From contig RPFO01000027.1 of NCBI GenBank assembly GCA_009746045.1, positions 2,650,733 through 2,714,732 on the forward strand: a DNA stretch of 64,000 nt, read 5' to 3'. Shown here in pieces: positions 1-10,370 of this stretch; within the stretch, counting starts at the first letter, position 1; every line of letters starts with the position of its first letter. The notes below the pieces were generated by a model. That model worked only from the letters and a program-made list of their open reading frames with translations. It was not told the DNA's origin and ran no database searches. This DNA comes from Mesostigma viride (Eukaryota; Streptophyta; Mesostigmatophyceae; Mesostigmatales; Mesostigmataceae). The position numbers and the translations under genes are program-made.

Positions 1-966
1 CACTTTCAGTTTACTTATCAACTGATGTGAAAACGTTCATTGCTGCCGCCATATCCTTGCAAGGACGCCCTAGAGTACCCAGGGTTTTAGGAAGAGGCCG
101 GACATCACCCACACCAGATACATGGACAATGGGTGCGGGCGTGGTCTTGTCAGCCTTCCGCTTCTTCACAATTTTTGTCCACTTAATCAAACCAGCCAGC
201 GCATATTTGAACGTGTCTACATCTCCGTCAACGAGTGCAGCCAGTTCATCTCCGGCTTGAGTAACCTTTTGACGCATGGCCTGCTTAATATTCTTCAGGG
301 GAACCGCCACAGCATGATACTCCTCACTCGTAACCATCCACTTATTGTCTTCATCACCAACATCTTGCTTTCCAGCGTTGTCACGACTACCACTTCCAAC
401 ATCATCACCATGTCCCCCATTGCGTTGATCACCACCTCCATCGCCGGCACGTGGTACCACTAGGGACGGTGCCACAGACTCCTTAGCAGGCTCAATGCCC
501 ATTGTTGAAAGAGCGGTTCCATACCATGGGTGATACCGTATCAACCACCTAGGTGGCAGATCAGCGGCCTGCCGGGACTTGCCAACAAACACACACGCAA
601 CACAAATGTGCCGACATGGGATCAAAATGCTCGTGTAGTAGGGGCACGAACAAGTTGGGTGAGTCTCAGAGCCTTTGGGGACAAAGACCGCATGCGATGA
701 AGCCGGGCGGTTCGAGGGGAACACTGAAATATGCCAGCAGTTGTCGTCCTCGCTTACAATGTTGGCATGCAAGCCATCCATGAGCTGAAACTCCTCGTCC
801 CACTTCTTCTTCACAAATTGTGACCATTCCCTCTTCTCCTGTATGCAAGTCACAAGCTCGTGGCAAGCCTCCCTGCCGGCATTTTCTTGCAGCGTGAAAA
901 CAAGCTTGGTGGTATCGTAGAACGTTGCTGTGCGTAAGGTGTTGTTCCTGTCGCCTCTCTTAATTT
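1..966 (-). pseudogene. Partial copy of the MULE transposase (3' part only)
   Basis: Every line I compared matches bases 10361-11326 base for base (offset 10360). It encodes the C-terminal part of the transposase, including the SWIM zinc-binding motif (CSC then CRH), and ends at the same stop codon. The two catalytic aspartates and the catalytic glutamate are missing because the copy stops at base 966, where the sequence switches to a Penelope-like element. It may extend left beyond the window. The absence of any difference from the 10-kb copy means either a very recent duplication or an assembly duplication; the junction is discussed under findings. Confidence 0.9.
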
Positions 967-3655
967 TTGTGGATCGGGAAACGTTTTGGAAACGAATGTT
1001 ACATGCATTTCTGCCCCACGGTTTTTTGCATTGAAGGCAAGAGTTTCAAAGCTCGGGTCTCGCCGCCGCCCGCCTTCCCCTCCGTCCCCGCCCTCTTATG
1101 TTCATCCGTGCCTGGCGTCTGAAGCACAATCTCCACCCATATCGCCCCCTATCCCCCCAGCGTACCCCGGCCCCCACCTTCCACACATGTGTCCACGATC
1201 CTTCCCTTTTACTCCACCAGTCTCCGCTGCTTACGTCACATGTCTCGGCTTATGCAACGCGGCAACTTTCATGCATCCTATCTCGAAGCATGCAGCTTGA
1301 AGAAGCTTACCAGCTTACACATTGCCGTCGGGTCGTGCTCCCCAGCTGATCTGCAAGTCCCCCGCTCCCATGCCACTAGTCTGCGAGGCCTTCTCTCACG
1401 TATCATTCGGCACCGTGTCAATGGGAATGCCAGATGCACTGCGTCCGCGCCGTTTGCTGATCTCACCTTTCATTTCATGCTTGCGATGGATGAGCTGTGT
1501 TTGCCACACATTCTGCATTTGCCGCAAGTGCAGGCTGCGATGCCGCTCGTGGTGCGCAACACTTTCGGCACTCCCATTGCCGCCTGGCATACTCTCCCAC
1601 CTTGGACAAATGGTTTCAGCAACGGGAAGGTCAGCCGCGATACAACGCCCACCGAGCTGGCCACCATCTTGGCAGGGGCCCTGCCCCTGCCAACACAACG
1701 TATTTCAAGTACCTTGATCCCACCTCACAGCACGTCATGACCGCTGACCTCAGCATCCTGCCGAGCCCACACGCTTGTTAGACCTTTTTGCCAAAGGCAC
1801 CAAGTTTCGGCCGTGGGTCCAGCGCACGTGTGCCAAAGAGGTGAATGCACTGCTCTCCACATCACTGCGCAAATTCTGCAATGCCATGAGCACGGACCTA
1901 CAGCTTGCTCCCCTTGCCATGGAACCGTGGTTTCGCGCCGTCATTCACGAATGCAATGCACGTCTCAACAGGCTTGATTACCTCTCCAGCAGGTCCACCG
2001 CACCACCTGGCTCAACACCACAGATAAAGCACTTCTGGACCACTTCAAGCAGGACTTTATCATCACGTGTGTTGACAAGAGTGCCAACAACTTTGCTTTT
2101 CATATGCCAAGAAGCACTACCTTGCTACTTTGCAACACGAGGTGGCGTCCAGCCCTACCTATGTTCAGCGTGCACAGTCCACCGGCAGTATCACTGCTGT
2201 CTCATCGGCTTTTTCTGCACAGCCAAAACATTTTTGCTCGGGCATTCCTTAAGCGGCAGCGACGCGCCACCACCACTACGTTCCCATATCTGTATTCTCA
2301 CTCTTAAGCTGCCACAAAACTCCTGTTGCTTTGCGCACCATGCTGCGTCGCATTCAGCCCCACTGATGCCTCTCTCGAAACTCATCTGCCATGCTTTGAA
2401 TGCTCTTCTCCCCGAAGCCAATGCATTATGGTGGAGGTGCTGTCGAATGCCGGGTATGAATGCGCTGGTAGTTGGATCGTCATAGACTCAGGCCAAAGAC
2501 GCCTACGCCTTGCCGCCCTTAGCCGTTCTAAGACAGCAGCAGAGAAACGTTATACCTATGCCCATAGCCACCTATGATTTCACCACTCTATATACCAACT
2601 AAAAGATTTGCACGATTTGAAAGCTCGTTTTAGATAGCCTCCTTACTCGTCTGTATGCACGTAGGCCTCACGGGCGCAACCACCTGCACGTGCGTGTTTT
2701 CTCAGACCAAGCCCACGCAACGTGGCTCTCAGGGATCGCGGCAGGTGCTATCGTGTGGATGGTTATATATATTATCACGAAGGCTGACCTTGTCCCATTG
2801 GATCTCTTATCTTGTTGATACACACCTTCATCTGTTTTGCGGGCAATGTATTACCAACAAGCTATCGGCATCCCTATGGGCACTAACTGTGCCGGGCCTC
2901 CTTGCAAACCTCTATCTATACACTTATGAGCTTGCATCATGGAGAATCTCATTGCCTCAAACGATGATGTTCTCATCAGGCGTTTTATCCATACATGTCG
3001 ATACATTGATGATGTCATCGCTTTCGACAACCCTTGATTTCGCAAACCCATTTGTATATCACCGCTGGTCTGCCTGGCATCTACCCGCAAGCGTCCCTCA
3101 CATTAAAGCTCACGTCGGAGGATACTCATTGCAATTACCTCGATCTTAACATTTACCCATAACAGAAGGCTGGCGTACGGCTGTCTATGATAAGCCAAGG
3201 ATCCTAAATACCAGCAAATTCCTTTTATTCGTTACCCCGATATTCACAGTCTCCTTTCCCACACAGCAAAATATGGTTTTTCTTTCTCAGTTACATCGTT
3301 TTTCCCGTCTTTGTTCTTATCGTGTTGATTTTCATCACGACTCTTGTTGAACTCTTGCAGCGTTTACTGGTCAAAGACTATGACCGAGCCATTATGCTCC
3401 GTCAAGTCCGATGTTTTTTGCAACGTCACCACATCGTTCGGTGCTGCCCCTTGGCACAAGCTCTACAAACAGGTCGGACCGGCTGGATCGCCATAGTATC
3501 TCCGCACATCTGAACCCTGTGATGCCAGATCTCCTTTGCGGCCGTTCCGAGCTTGGCACTGGATTCGTTGGTCCACATCGTCGCGTCGCTGCCGCAACAC
3601 GATGTTTTCTGGCATCCGCGGGCTTTTGGTTCCCGCCGGCAATTTGAAGTGCGTC
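967..3655 (+). mobile_element. Penelope-like retroelement, copy 1: 5'-truncated and full of indels
   Basis: This matches bases about 6160-8838 of the second copy. It lacks the N-terminal GIY-YIG endonuclease and starts just downstream of it. The reverse transcriptase region is broken into many short frames. Nearly all differences from copy 2 are one- to few-base insertions or deletions (for example around 1030, 1065, 1433, 1480, 1675 and 2100), with very few substitutions. Natural decay usually shows many substitutions, so an uncorrected long-read patch is a serious alternative to a true pseudogene. The 3' end passes at about 3655 straight into a (GAGAGG)n coding tract. Confidence 0.85.
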
Positions 3656-5059
3656 CTGAGAGGGAGAGGAAGTGGGAAAGCGAGAGGGAGGAAAGCAAGA
3701 TGGAGAGGGAGAGGGAGAGGGAGAGGGCCGAGAGGGAGAGGGAGAGGGAGAGGGAGAGGGAGAGGGAGAGGGAGAGGGAGAGGGAGAGGGAGAGGGAGAG
3801 GGAGAGGGAGAGGGAGAGGGAGAGGGAGACGGAGAGGGAGAGGGAGAGGGAGAGGGAGAGGGAGAGGGGTAGGGAGAGGGGGAGGGAGTGGGACAACAAC
3901 AAGGAGAAGGACAAGGCGGACGCCCCCGCGAAGAAGAAGAAGGAGAAGCAGAAGGAGGAGGTACGTATGCTTGTGTCCTTGTGTATGTGTGGCACATGGC
4001 GTCGTTTGGTGTGTATAATATGGGGGGCATATGGACAGTTGTGTTTAATGCCTTGTGGCGGATGTGGACGTGGCAATGCAAGATGTTGTTAGAAAATAAA
4101 TTCTTCAAGTCAGCCTTGTGGGGGGGGTCATGTGGCCAGATTTTTAGAGAAAATATATTCTGCCCGCTGCGTGCCGTGGGGCTGTGGGGGGGCTGTGGAG
4201 GTTCATGTGGCCAGATTTTTAGAGAAGATATATTCTGCCCGCTGCGTGCCGTAGGGGGATGGGGGGTGGCATAATAACCAGACTCTCAAGAGAATAAATT
4301 GTTCAAGACAAACCCCCTTCACCTATGCACTGTTGATTCCAATCTACGCCATGATCATGCATCCATGCAGCGTGGGGACGAGGACGGTGAGGGTGCTGCC
4401 AATTACCCGGCGAGGATTCTCAAGGGATGCATCAAGTTTGGATGCAATCCTCCCACGCAGGCGTGGCACGAGAAGGGCCGGGTAAGAGTACATTTCTCTC
4501 CATGCATGTTAGGGTTGCAAGCTGATGGATGTGTCTGCTTGTCGTCATTCTACTACTTACCTAGTTAAAGAACTTGGAGAGGTTGTATCGTACCATGCCA
4601 CGTGTGGGAGAGACTGTTGAATGCATGGTTAACTAATGCGTCACAAGTACATTGTTACCCTCACCCATGCATATCATTGAAATGACATTGCAGCAAATCG
4701 TGTACCCTCATGATGACGTGAAGACGATTAGGTTGCGTCCCGTGCCCGAGTTCCATGAATTCAAAGGCAAGTGTGGCGGGAAAGGGAGCAAGGAGAAGGG
4801 TGGGCGATGTGGGCATGTTCTGATTGAACATAGCATCCACATCTCCGTTTTTCTTACTGTGCAGCCGAAGGTCCAGGCAGGCGGTCAGTGGCACGGCATG
4901 GTTTATTTCTGCCCGCACTGCTTTTTGAACCCCGATCCTAGCTTGGCGGATGCACTTGCCAAGGTCCGCAGGCCCGCAGTACTTGACTCACCGGTTGTGA
5001 TGACGAAGGCGGAGGTAGAGTACTTTAAGTCGTTAGGGTTTCCCGTAGCGGAACAGTAG
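3656..5059 (+). CDS. Unknown protein with Arg-Glu repeat, 5'-truncated, three exons
   Basis: I do not recognise this gene. Three exons join with phase 0 at each boundary: about 3656-3960 (donor GTACGT), 4371-4481 (acceptor TGCAG, donor GTAAGA) and 4694-5059 (acceptor TTGCAG, stop at 5057). Exon 1 is a long RE dipeptide tract followed by a Lys-rich segment, probably a charged single helix. The last exon has a possible four-cysteine metal site: two single cysteines about ten residues apart, then CPHC. No start codon is visible because the 5' side is replaced by Penelope-like copy 1, so the true N-terminus is lost, either by insertion or by misassembly. Codon pattern and matching phases support a real gene; the function is open. 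Confidence 0.55.
3660..3885. repeat. (GAGAGG)n hexanucleotide tract inside coding exon
   Basis: Nearly pure GAGAGG with a few variants (for example GAGACGG near 3830). In frame it encodes the Arg-Glu repeat of the truncated gene. It sits at the junction with Penelope-like copy 1. Confidence 0.95.
4126..4262. repeat. Two direct copies of a dispersed element of about 60 bp
   Basis: A segment starting CATGTGGCCAGATTTTTAGA and running through the run CTGCCCGCTGCGTGCCGT occurs at about 4128 and again at about 4205, within the first intron of the unknown gene. A third copy lies inverted at about 14305-14352, in the intron just before an exon of the RanBP2-type gene. It has no coding capacity. It could be a short non-autonomous element. 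Confidence 0.8.
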
Positions 5060-5637
5060 ATAGTGTACTGCACATGATGTGTACTAGATATCATCAACAC
5101 GTGGCAATTGCCTACGTATGAGCCTCTGTGGCCGTTGGCCTTTTTTTACCATTACAGGAGAGCAACCCGTGGGGTTGCTAGGGGTTACAAATCGCTCAAC
5201 ACGGGTTTCTTTAGTAGCGAATAAGTCATGCATTTTTAGGATAGCTTTTGCATCCAATACTCATTTTGAGGGGGTTACACGCATCCCCATGAACTGTTTA
5301 ATACATTACACGCGGACCCATTCGGGAGCCTCGGATTGATGCATTAATTAATTAATTAATTAATTAATTAATTAATTAATTAATTAATTAATTAATTAAT
5401 TAATTAATTAATTAATTAATAGACATGTGACTGCACGTCACGTGAGCATAAATAGATTCCATTCAGCAACAGATAGAGTCCATTCAGCTGTGTTGTTAGC
5501 CACATCCTGCCCCGGGGAGATGCATCATGGACCACCGCTATCGCGTAACGGGTGTTACGCAATGAATATTGACTTACCTCAATATGCTCCGCTCTGGTTC
5601 TGTTTGATGTCTTAGCTCTCAGTGCATCTGAATCATC
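5060..5637. repeat. Intergenic stretch with a (TTAA)n tract and one arm of an inverted repeat
   Basis: No gene is seen. Bases about 5339-5421 are a pure ATTA/TTAA run. Directly after it, 5408-5452 carries a motif with ACATGTGACTGCACGTCACG. This recurs inverted at about 9274-9331 on the far side of the second Penelope-like copy. Confidence 0.75.
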
Positions 5638-6483
5638 ATGAAACACCTTATGACTTTCTGGCATGCTCTTACCCTCCACAGAATACGGCAATCCAGTGGC
5701 ATTGATTACCGGAAGTACACTGCTATTTCTCGGCAGTTCCCCTATCGTATCTCCTCACAGGCATGGCGGAAGCGTTGTCGCATCAACACGCGCCATAACC
5801 ATCACTGCAAGGATGACCATACTCTACGTCGCCTCCGGCGCTTACAGCGCACGCATTTGTCGCTTACCAACTCCACTCGCCCACACCCCGTAAGCACCCA
5901 TCGCGTCATTTATGCCATTTACAACCGCAGGTACCCTCAGCGTATCTACGTTGGCCAGACGCAACGGGATGCCTGGACGCGTTTTCAGGAACATGTCCGA
6001 GCGGCACGCCGCCTTCATATTGGCCGCCCTGCCGCCAACGACGACACCCCCCTACATGGCGCCATGGCCCAATACGGGTGGTGGGATTGGCGAGTCGTCC
6101 CCTTGGAACATATCCCCGGCACCTTTACCGGCGCCGCTTTTCGCAAAGCCGCAGGGCATCGGGAAACGTTTTGGAAACGAATGTTACATGCATTTCTGCC
6201 CCACGGTTTTTGCATTGAAGGCAAGAGTTTCAAAGCTCGGTCTCGCCGCCGCCCGCCTCCCCTCCGTCCCCGCCCTCTTATGTTCATCCGTGCCTGGCGT
6301 CTGAAGCACAATCTCCACCCATATCGCCCCTATCCCCCAGCGTCACCCCGGCCCCTCCACCTTCCACACATGTGTCCACCGATCCTTCCCTTTACTCCAC
6401 CAGTCTCCGCTGCTTACGTCACATGTCTCGGCTTATGCAACGCGGCAACTTTCATGCATCCTATCTCGAAGCATGCAGCTTGA
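5638..6483 (+). CDS. GIY-YIG endonuclease domain of Penelope-like element
   Basis: The frame begins with a basic region rich in Arg and His. At about residues 90-125 it has the GIY-YIG core, here IYAIY then IYVGQT, followed by the Arg and His expected on the first helix. The catalytic Glu falls at about residue 176 (HRETFWKR). This domain nicks DNA to prime reverse transcription. In the ancestral element the frame should continue directly into the reverse transcriptase. The last ~50 residues given by this frame are probably out of frame because of an indel near 6330-6380. Confidence 0.85.
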   Translation: MKHLMTFWHALTLHRIRQSSGIDYRKYTAISRQFPYRISSQAWRKRCRINTRHNHHCKDDHTLRRLRRLQRTHLSLTNSTRPHPVSTHRVIYAIYNRRYPQRIYVGQTQRDAWTRFQEHVRAARRLHIGRPAANDDTPLHGAMAQYGWWDWRVVPLEHIPGTFTGAAFRKAAGHRETFWKRMLHAFLPHGFCIEGKSFKARSRRRPPPLRPRPLMFIRAWRLKHNLHPYRPYPPASPRPLHLPHMCPPILPFTPPVSAAYVTCLGLCNAATFMHPISKHAA

Positions 6484-8675
6484 AGAAGCTTACCAGCTTA
6501 CACATTGCCGTCGGGTCGTGCTCCCCAGCTGATCTGCAAGTCCCCCGCTCCCATGCCACTAGTCTGCGAGGCCTTCTCTCACGTATCATTCGGCACCGTG
6601 TCAATGGGAATGCAGATGCACTGCGTCCGCGCCGTTTGCTGATCTCACCTTTCATTCATGCTGCGATGGATGAGCTGTGTTTGCCACACATTCTGCATTT
6701 GCCGCAAGTGCAGGCTGCGATGCCGCTCGTGGTGCGCAACACTTTCGGCACTCCCATTGCCGCCTGGCATTACTCTCCCACCTTGGGACAAATGGTTTTC
6801 AGCAACGGGAAGGTCAGCCGCGATACAACGCCCACCGAGCTGGCCACCATCTTGGCAGGGCCCTGCCCCTGCCAACAACAACGGTATTTCAAGTACCTTG
6901 ATCCCACCTCACAGCACGTCATGACCGCTGACCTCAGCATCCTGCCGAGCCACACGCTTGTAGACCTTTTTGCCAAAGGCACCAAGTTTCGGCCGTGGGT
7001 CCAGCGCACGTGTGCCAAAGAGGTGAATGCACTGCTCTCCACATCACTGCGCAAATTCTGCAATGCCATGAGCACGGACCTACAGCTTGCTCCCCTTGCC
7101 ATGGAACCGTGGTTTCGCGCCGTCATTCACGAATGCAATGCACGTCTCACCAGGCTTGATTACCGTCTCCAGCAGGTCCACCGCACCACCTGGCTCAACA
7201 CCACAGATAAAGCACTTCTGGACCACTTCAAGCAGGACTTTATCATCACGTGTGTTGACAAGAGTGCCAACAACTTTGCTTTCATATGCAAGAAGCACTA
7301 CCTTGCTACTTTGCAACACGAGTTGGCGTCCAGCCCTACCTATGTTCAGCGTGCACAGTCCACCGCCAGTATCACTGCTGCTCATCGGGCTTTTCTGCAC
7401 AGCCAAAACATTTTTGCTCGGGCATTCCTTAAGCGGCAGCGACGCGCCACCACCACTACGTTCCCATATCTGTATCTCACTCTTAAGCTGCACAAAACTC
7501 CTGTTGCTTTGCGCACCATTGCTGCGTCGCATTCAGCCCCACTGATGCCTCTCTCGAAACTCATCTGCCATGCTTTGAATGCTCTTCTCCCCGAAGCCAA
7601 TGCATTATGGGTGGAGGTGCTGTCGAATGCCGGGTATGAATGCGCTGGTAGTTGGATCGTCATAGACTCAGCCCAAGTACGCCTACGCCTTGCCGCCCTT
7701 AGCCGTTCTAAGACAGCAGCAGAGAAACGTATACCTATGCCCATAGCCACCTATGATTTCACCACTCTATATACCACACTAGATTTGCACGATTTGAAAG
7801 CTCGTTTAGATAGCCTCCTTACTCGTCTGTATGCACGTAGGCCTCACGGGCGCAACCACCTGCACGTGCGTGTTTCTCAGACCAAGCCCACGGCAACGTG
7901 GCTCTCAGGGATCGCGGCAGGTGCTATCGTGTGGGATGGTTATAATTATATTATCACGAAGGCTGACCTTGTCCATTGGATCTCTTATCTTGTTGATAAC
8001 ACCTTCATCTGTTTTGCGGGCAATGTATACCAACAAGCTATCGGCATCCCTATGGGCACTAACTGTGCCGGGCTCCTTGCAAACCTCTATCTATACACTT
8101 ATGAGCTTGCATTCATGGAGAATCTCATTGCCTCAAACGATGATGTTCTCATCAGGCGTTTTATCCATACATGTCGATACATTGATGATGTCATCGCTTT
8201 CGACAACCCTGATTTCGCAACCCATTTGTATATCACCGCTGGTCTGCCTGGCATCTACCCGCAAGCGTCCCTCACATTAAAGCTCACGTCGGAGGATACT
8301 CATTGCAATTACCTCGATCTTAACATTACCCATAACAAGAAGGGCTGGCGTACGGCTGTCTATGATAAGCCAAGGATCCTAAATACCAGCAAATTCCTTT
8401 TATTCGTTACCCCGATATTCACAGTCTCCTTTCCCACACAGCAAAATATGGTGTTGTTCTTTCTCAGTTACATCGTTTTTCCCGTCTTTGTTCTTATCGT
8501 GTTGATTTCATCACGACTCTTGTTGAACTCTTGCAGCGTTTACTGGTCAAAGACTATGACCGAGCCATTATGCTCCGTCAAGTCCGATGTTTTTTGCAAC
8601 GTCACCCACATCTGTTCGGTGCTGCCCCTTGGCACAAGCTCTACAAACAGGTCGTGGACCGGCTGGATCGCATAG
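6372..8675 (+). pseudogene. Reverse transcriptase of Penelope-like element, frameshifted at its end
   Basis: The long frame covers the N-terminal PLE region and the reverse transcriptase. Visible motifs are YDFTTLYT (motif A), the PLE-specific AIGIPMGTNCAGLLANLYL stretch (motif B) and RYIDD (motif C with both catalytic aspartates). Near base 8400 the true thumb sequence (YPDIHSLL and onward) moves to another frame and continues to 8691, so the last ~90 residues in this frame are spurious. Because the same shift is present in copy 1, it predates the duplication or comes from the same source sequence. The enzyme would make cDNA primed from nicked chromosomal DNA. Confidence 0.88.
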
Positions 8676-8900
8676 TATCTCCGCACATCTGAACCCTGTG
8701 ATGCCAGATCTCCTTTGCGGCCGTTCCGAGCTTGGCACTGGATTCGTTGTCCACATCGTCGCGTCGCTGCCGCAACACGATGTTTTCTGGCATCCGCGGG
8801 CTTTTGGTTCCCGCCGCACATTTGAAAGTGCTGTCCTCCGGCTTTTTGCCTTTGCACCGTGTGCAGTTCTTGGACGTTTGGAATCATGGCATGGCTAACG

Positions 8901-10360
8901 TGATGACTGACTAGCTAGACCTTTTCAGTGGTTTTCCATTTGCGGGTATTTCCTCGTAAATGGTGGGAGAGCGATCGCAGCAATGGTGCTCACCACTAGA
9001 CACTCCCGGCCAGTTAGGCTAGAAACACACGCCCTGATCAAGCATGCTGTTTCCGGCCCCACCGTCTAGGTCATCTAGTCGCTCCACACGTAAGCCAGCC
9101 ATAATTTCAATGCACAAGGATACACATTTCCATCACCATTCATCTTCATCATCCTGAACGACTCGAAAACGCGGAAAAGATAACGGCAGGCTCGAGCTAC
9201 CATGGTCCGGATTCTCCCGATTTCTGGCCTGCGCTGGTTGTCTCTTTGAGATTGATGCATGAAAAGGCCTATCCATAAATCACATGTGCGTCCACGTCAC
9301 GCAGTCACGTGTCTATTAATTAATTAATGTGTGTCCATTGAGCATAGATATGCAATTAATCGTATCGGCAATTAATCGCATCGGCCTGGCCTGGGCCAGC
9401 TAGGCTCCATTCGCTCAACACCCACTGGCGCTCGAAGGGCCTGAATATGCAAATGACGTTCGATTACGCGGCTTCTCCCACCTCCACCCACCCATCAAGG
9501 AATATGTGGTACATGATCTCCCCACGGAGGCATGTTATAATTCAATTTTTTAAAAATGCAATTTATTAAGTAATCCAATTAATTAATAAAAGAAATCACG
9601 ACCTTGGATTGGGCTGAAACTTGGAGGGAGCCTTCCCCCACACTAGCCCATCATGTGGGCAAAGTGGGGGCGTGCAGGTCCATCGTTTGGGGGGTTGGCC
9701 ATGGCCAGGGGGGTGGCATGGTCCCTTGTGCGCGCTAACACGTGCCCGCCGTTATATAGCCAGGGGTGGGTCATGCTCCCAAAATATGACCTTGGATTGG
9801 GCTGAAACTTGGAGGGAGCCTTCCCCCACACTATTAATAATTAATATGTAATACGCTGAGGACTTGTCAAGGAGACAACCAGCGTAGGCATTATGCTCAC
9901 GTCGCGCACTCGCGTGTACATTAACTAATTAATTAATAGTTATCTAGTTTTCGTCGTGGGCACCAAAGCCCGAATCACTACGGAGTCATTACTTAATTAA
10001 TCGACCGGAGTCATGTTTTAATTCAATTTACTGGCAACTATCGAGCTTAATTAATCTAGCTGCGAGTACGTGCCATGGATTGAAGTCAAAATTTAATTAA
10101 TTACTAAAATTAAACTAAATGCACGTGCCACTGCATCACGCACGGGTACCTTCCTCACACACTAACGTGACTGTCAACCCTTATTTTATACACAACGAGA
10201 AGAAGGAAGGGCTCCACACAAGGACCTTACAGGAATGAGTACCACTTATTCCATGTGGATCTAATAAGTAAGCGATCAGGGACGTGACACCATTTAGTAG
10301 GTGGTTGTGTACCTCCCAAAAAGATACGATTGACATGATTCCCAAAACGTAACTTTCAAT
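8901..10360. other. AT-rich intergenic region, no gene
   Basis: No convincing coding exon. It contains many TTAATTAA runs. A 44-bp direct repeat starts GACCTTGGATTGGGCTGAAA at 9600 and 9789. One arm of the inverted repeat flanking Penelope-like copy 2 lies at 9274-9331, and a related motif at about 9890-9940. A 22-base piece at about 9227-9248 (GCCTGCGCTGG and onward) recurs at about 21849. Confidence 0.6.
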
Positions 10361-10370
10361 CACTTTCAGT

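Larger units (their letters stand above)
5638..8900 (+). mobile_element. Penelope-like retroelement, copy 2, endonuclease-first (Chlamys type)
   Basis: The element reads GIY-YIG endonuclease, then reverse transcriptase, on one strand. Classical Penelope elements have the endonuclease last. The reversed order is the hallmark of the Naiad/Chlamys lineage, of which Chlamys is the green-algal branch. Two frame changes interrupt it, one near 6330-6380 between the two domains and one near 8400 in the thumb region. The latter appears in copy 1 as well. The last part of the reverse transcriptase frame runs 8405-8691 in a different frame and ends at a TGA. I saw no clear terminal repeats or hammerhead core. 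Bases 8692-8900 look like 3' untranslated sequence. Confidence 0.9.
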
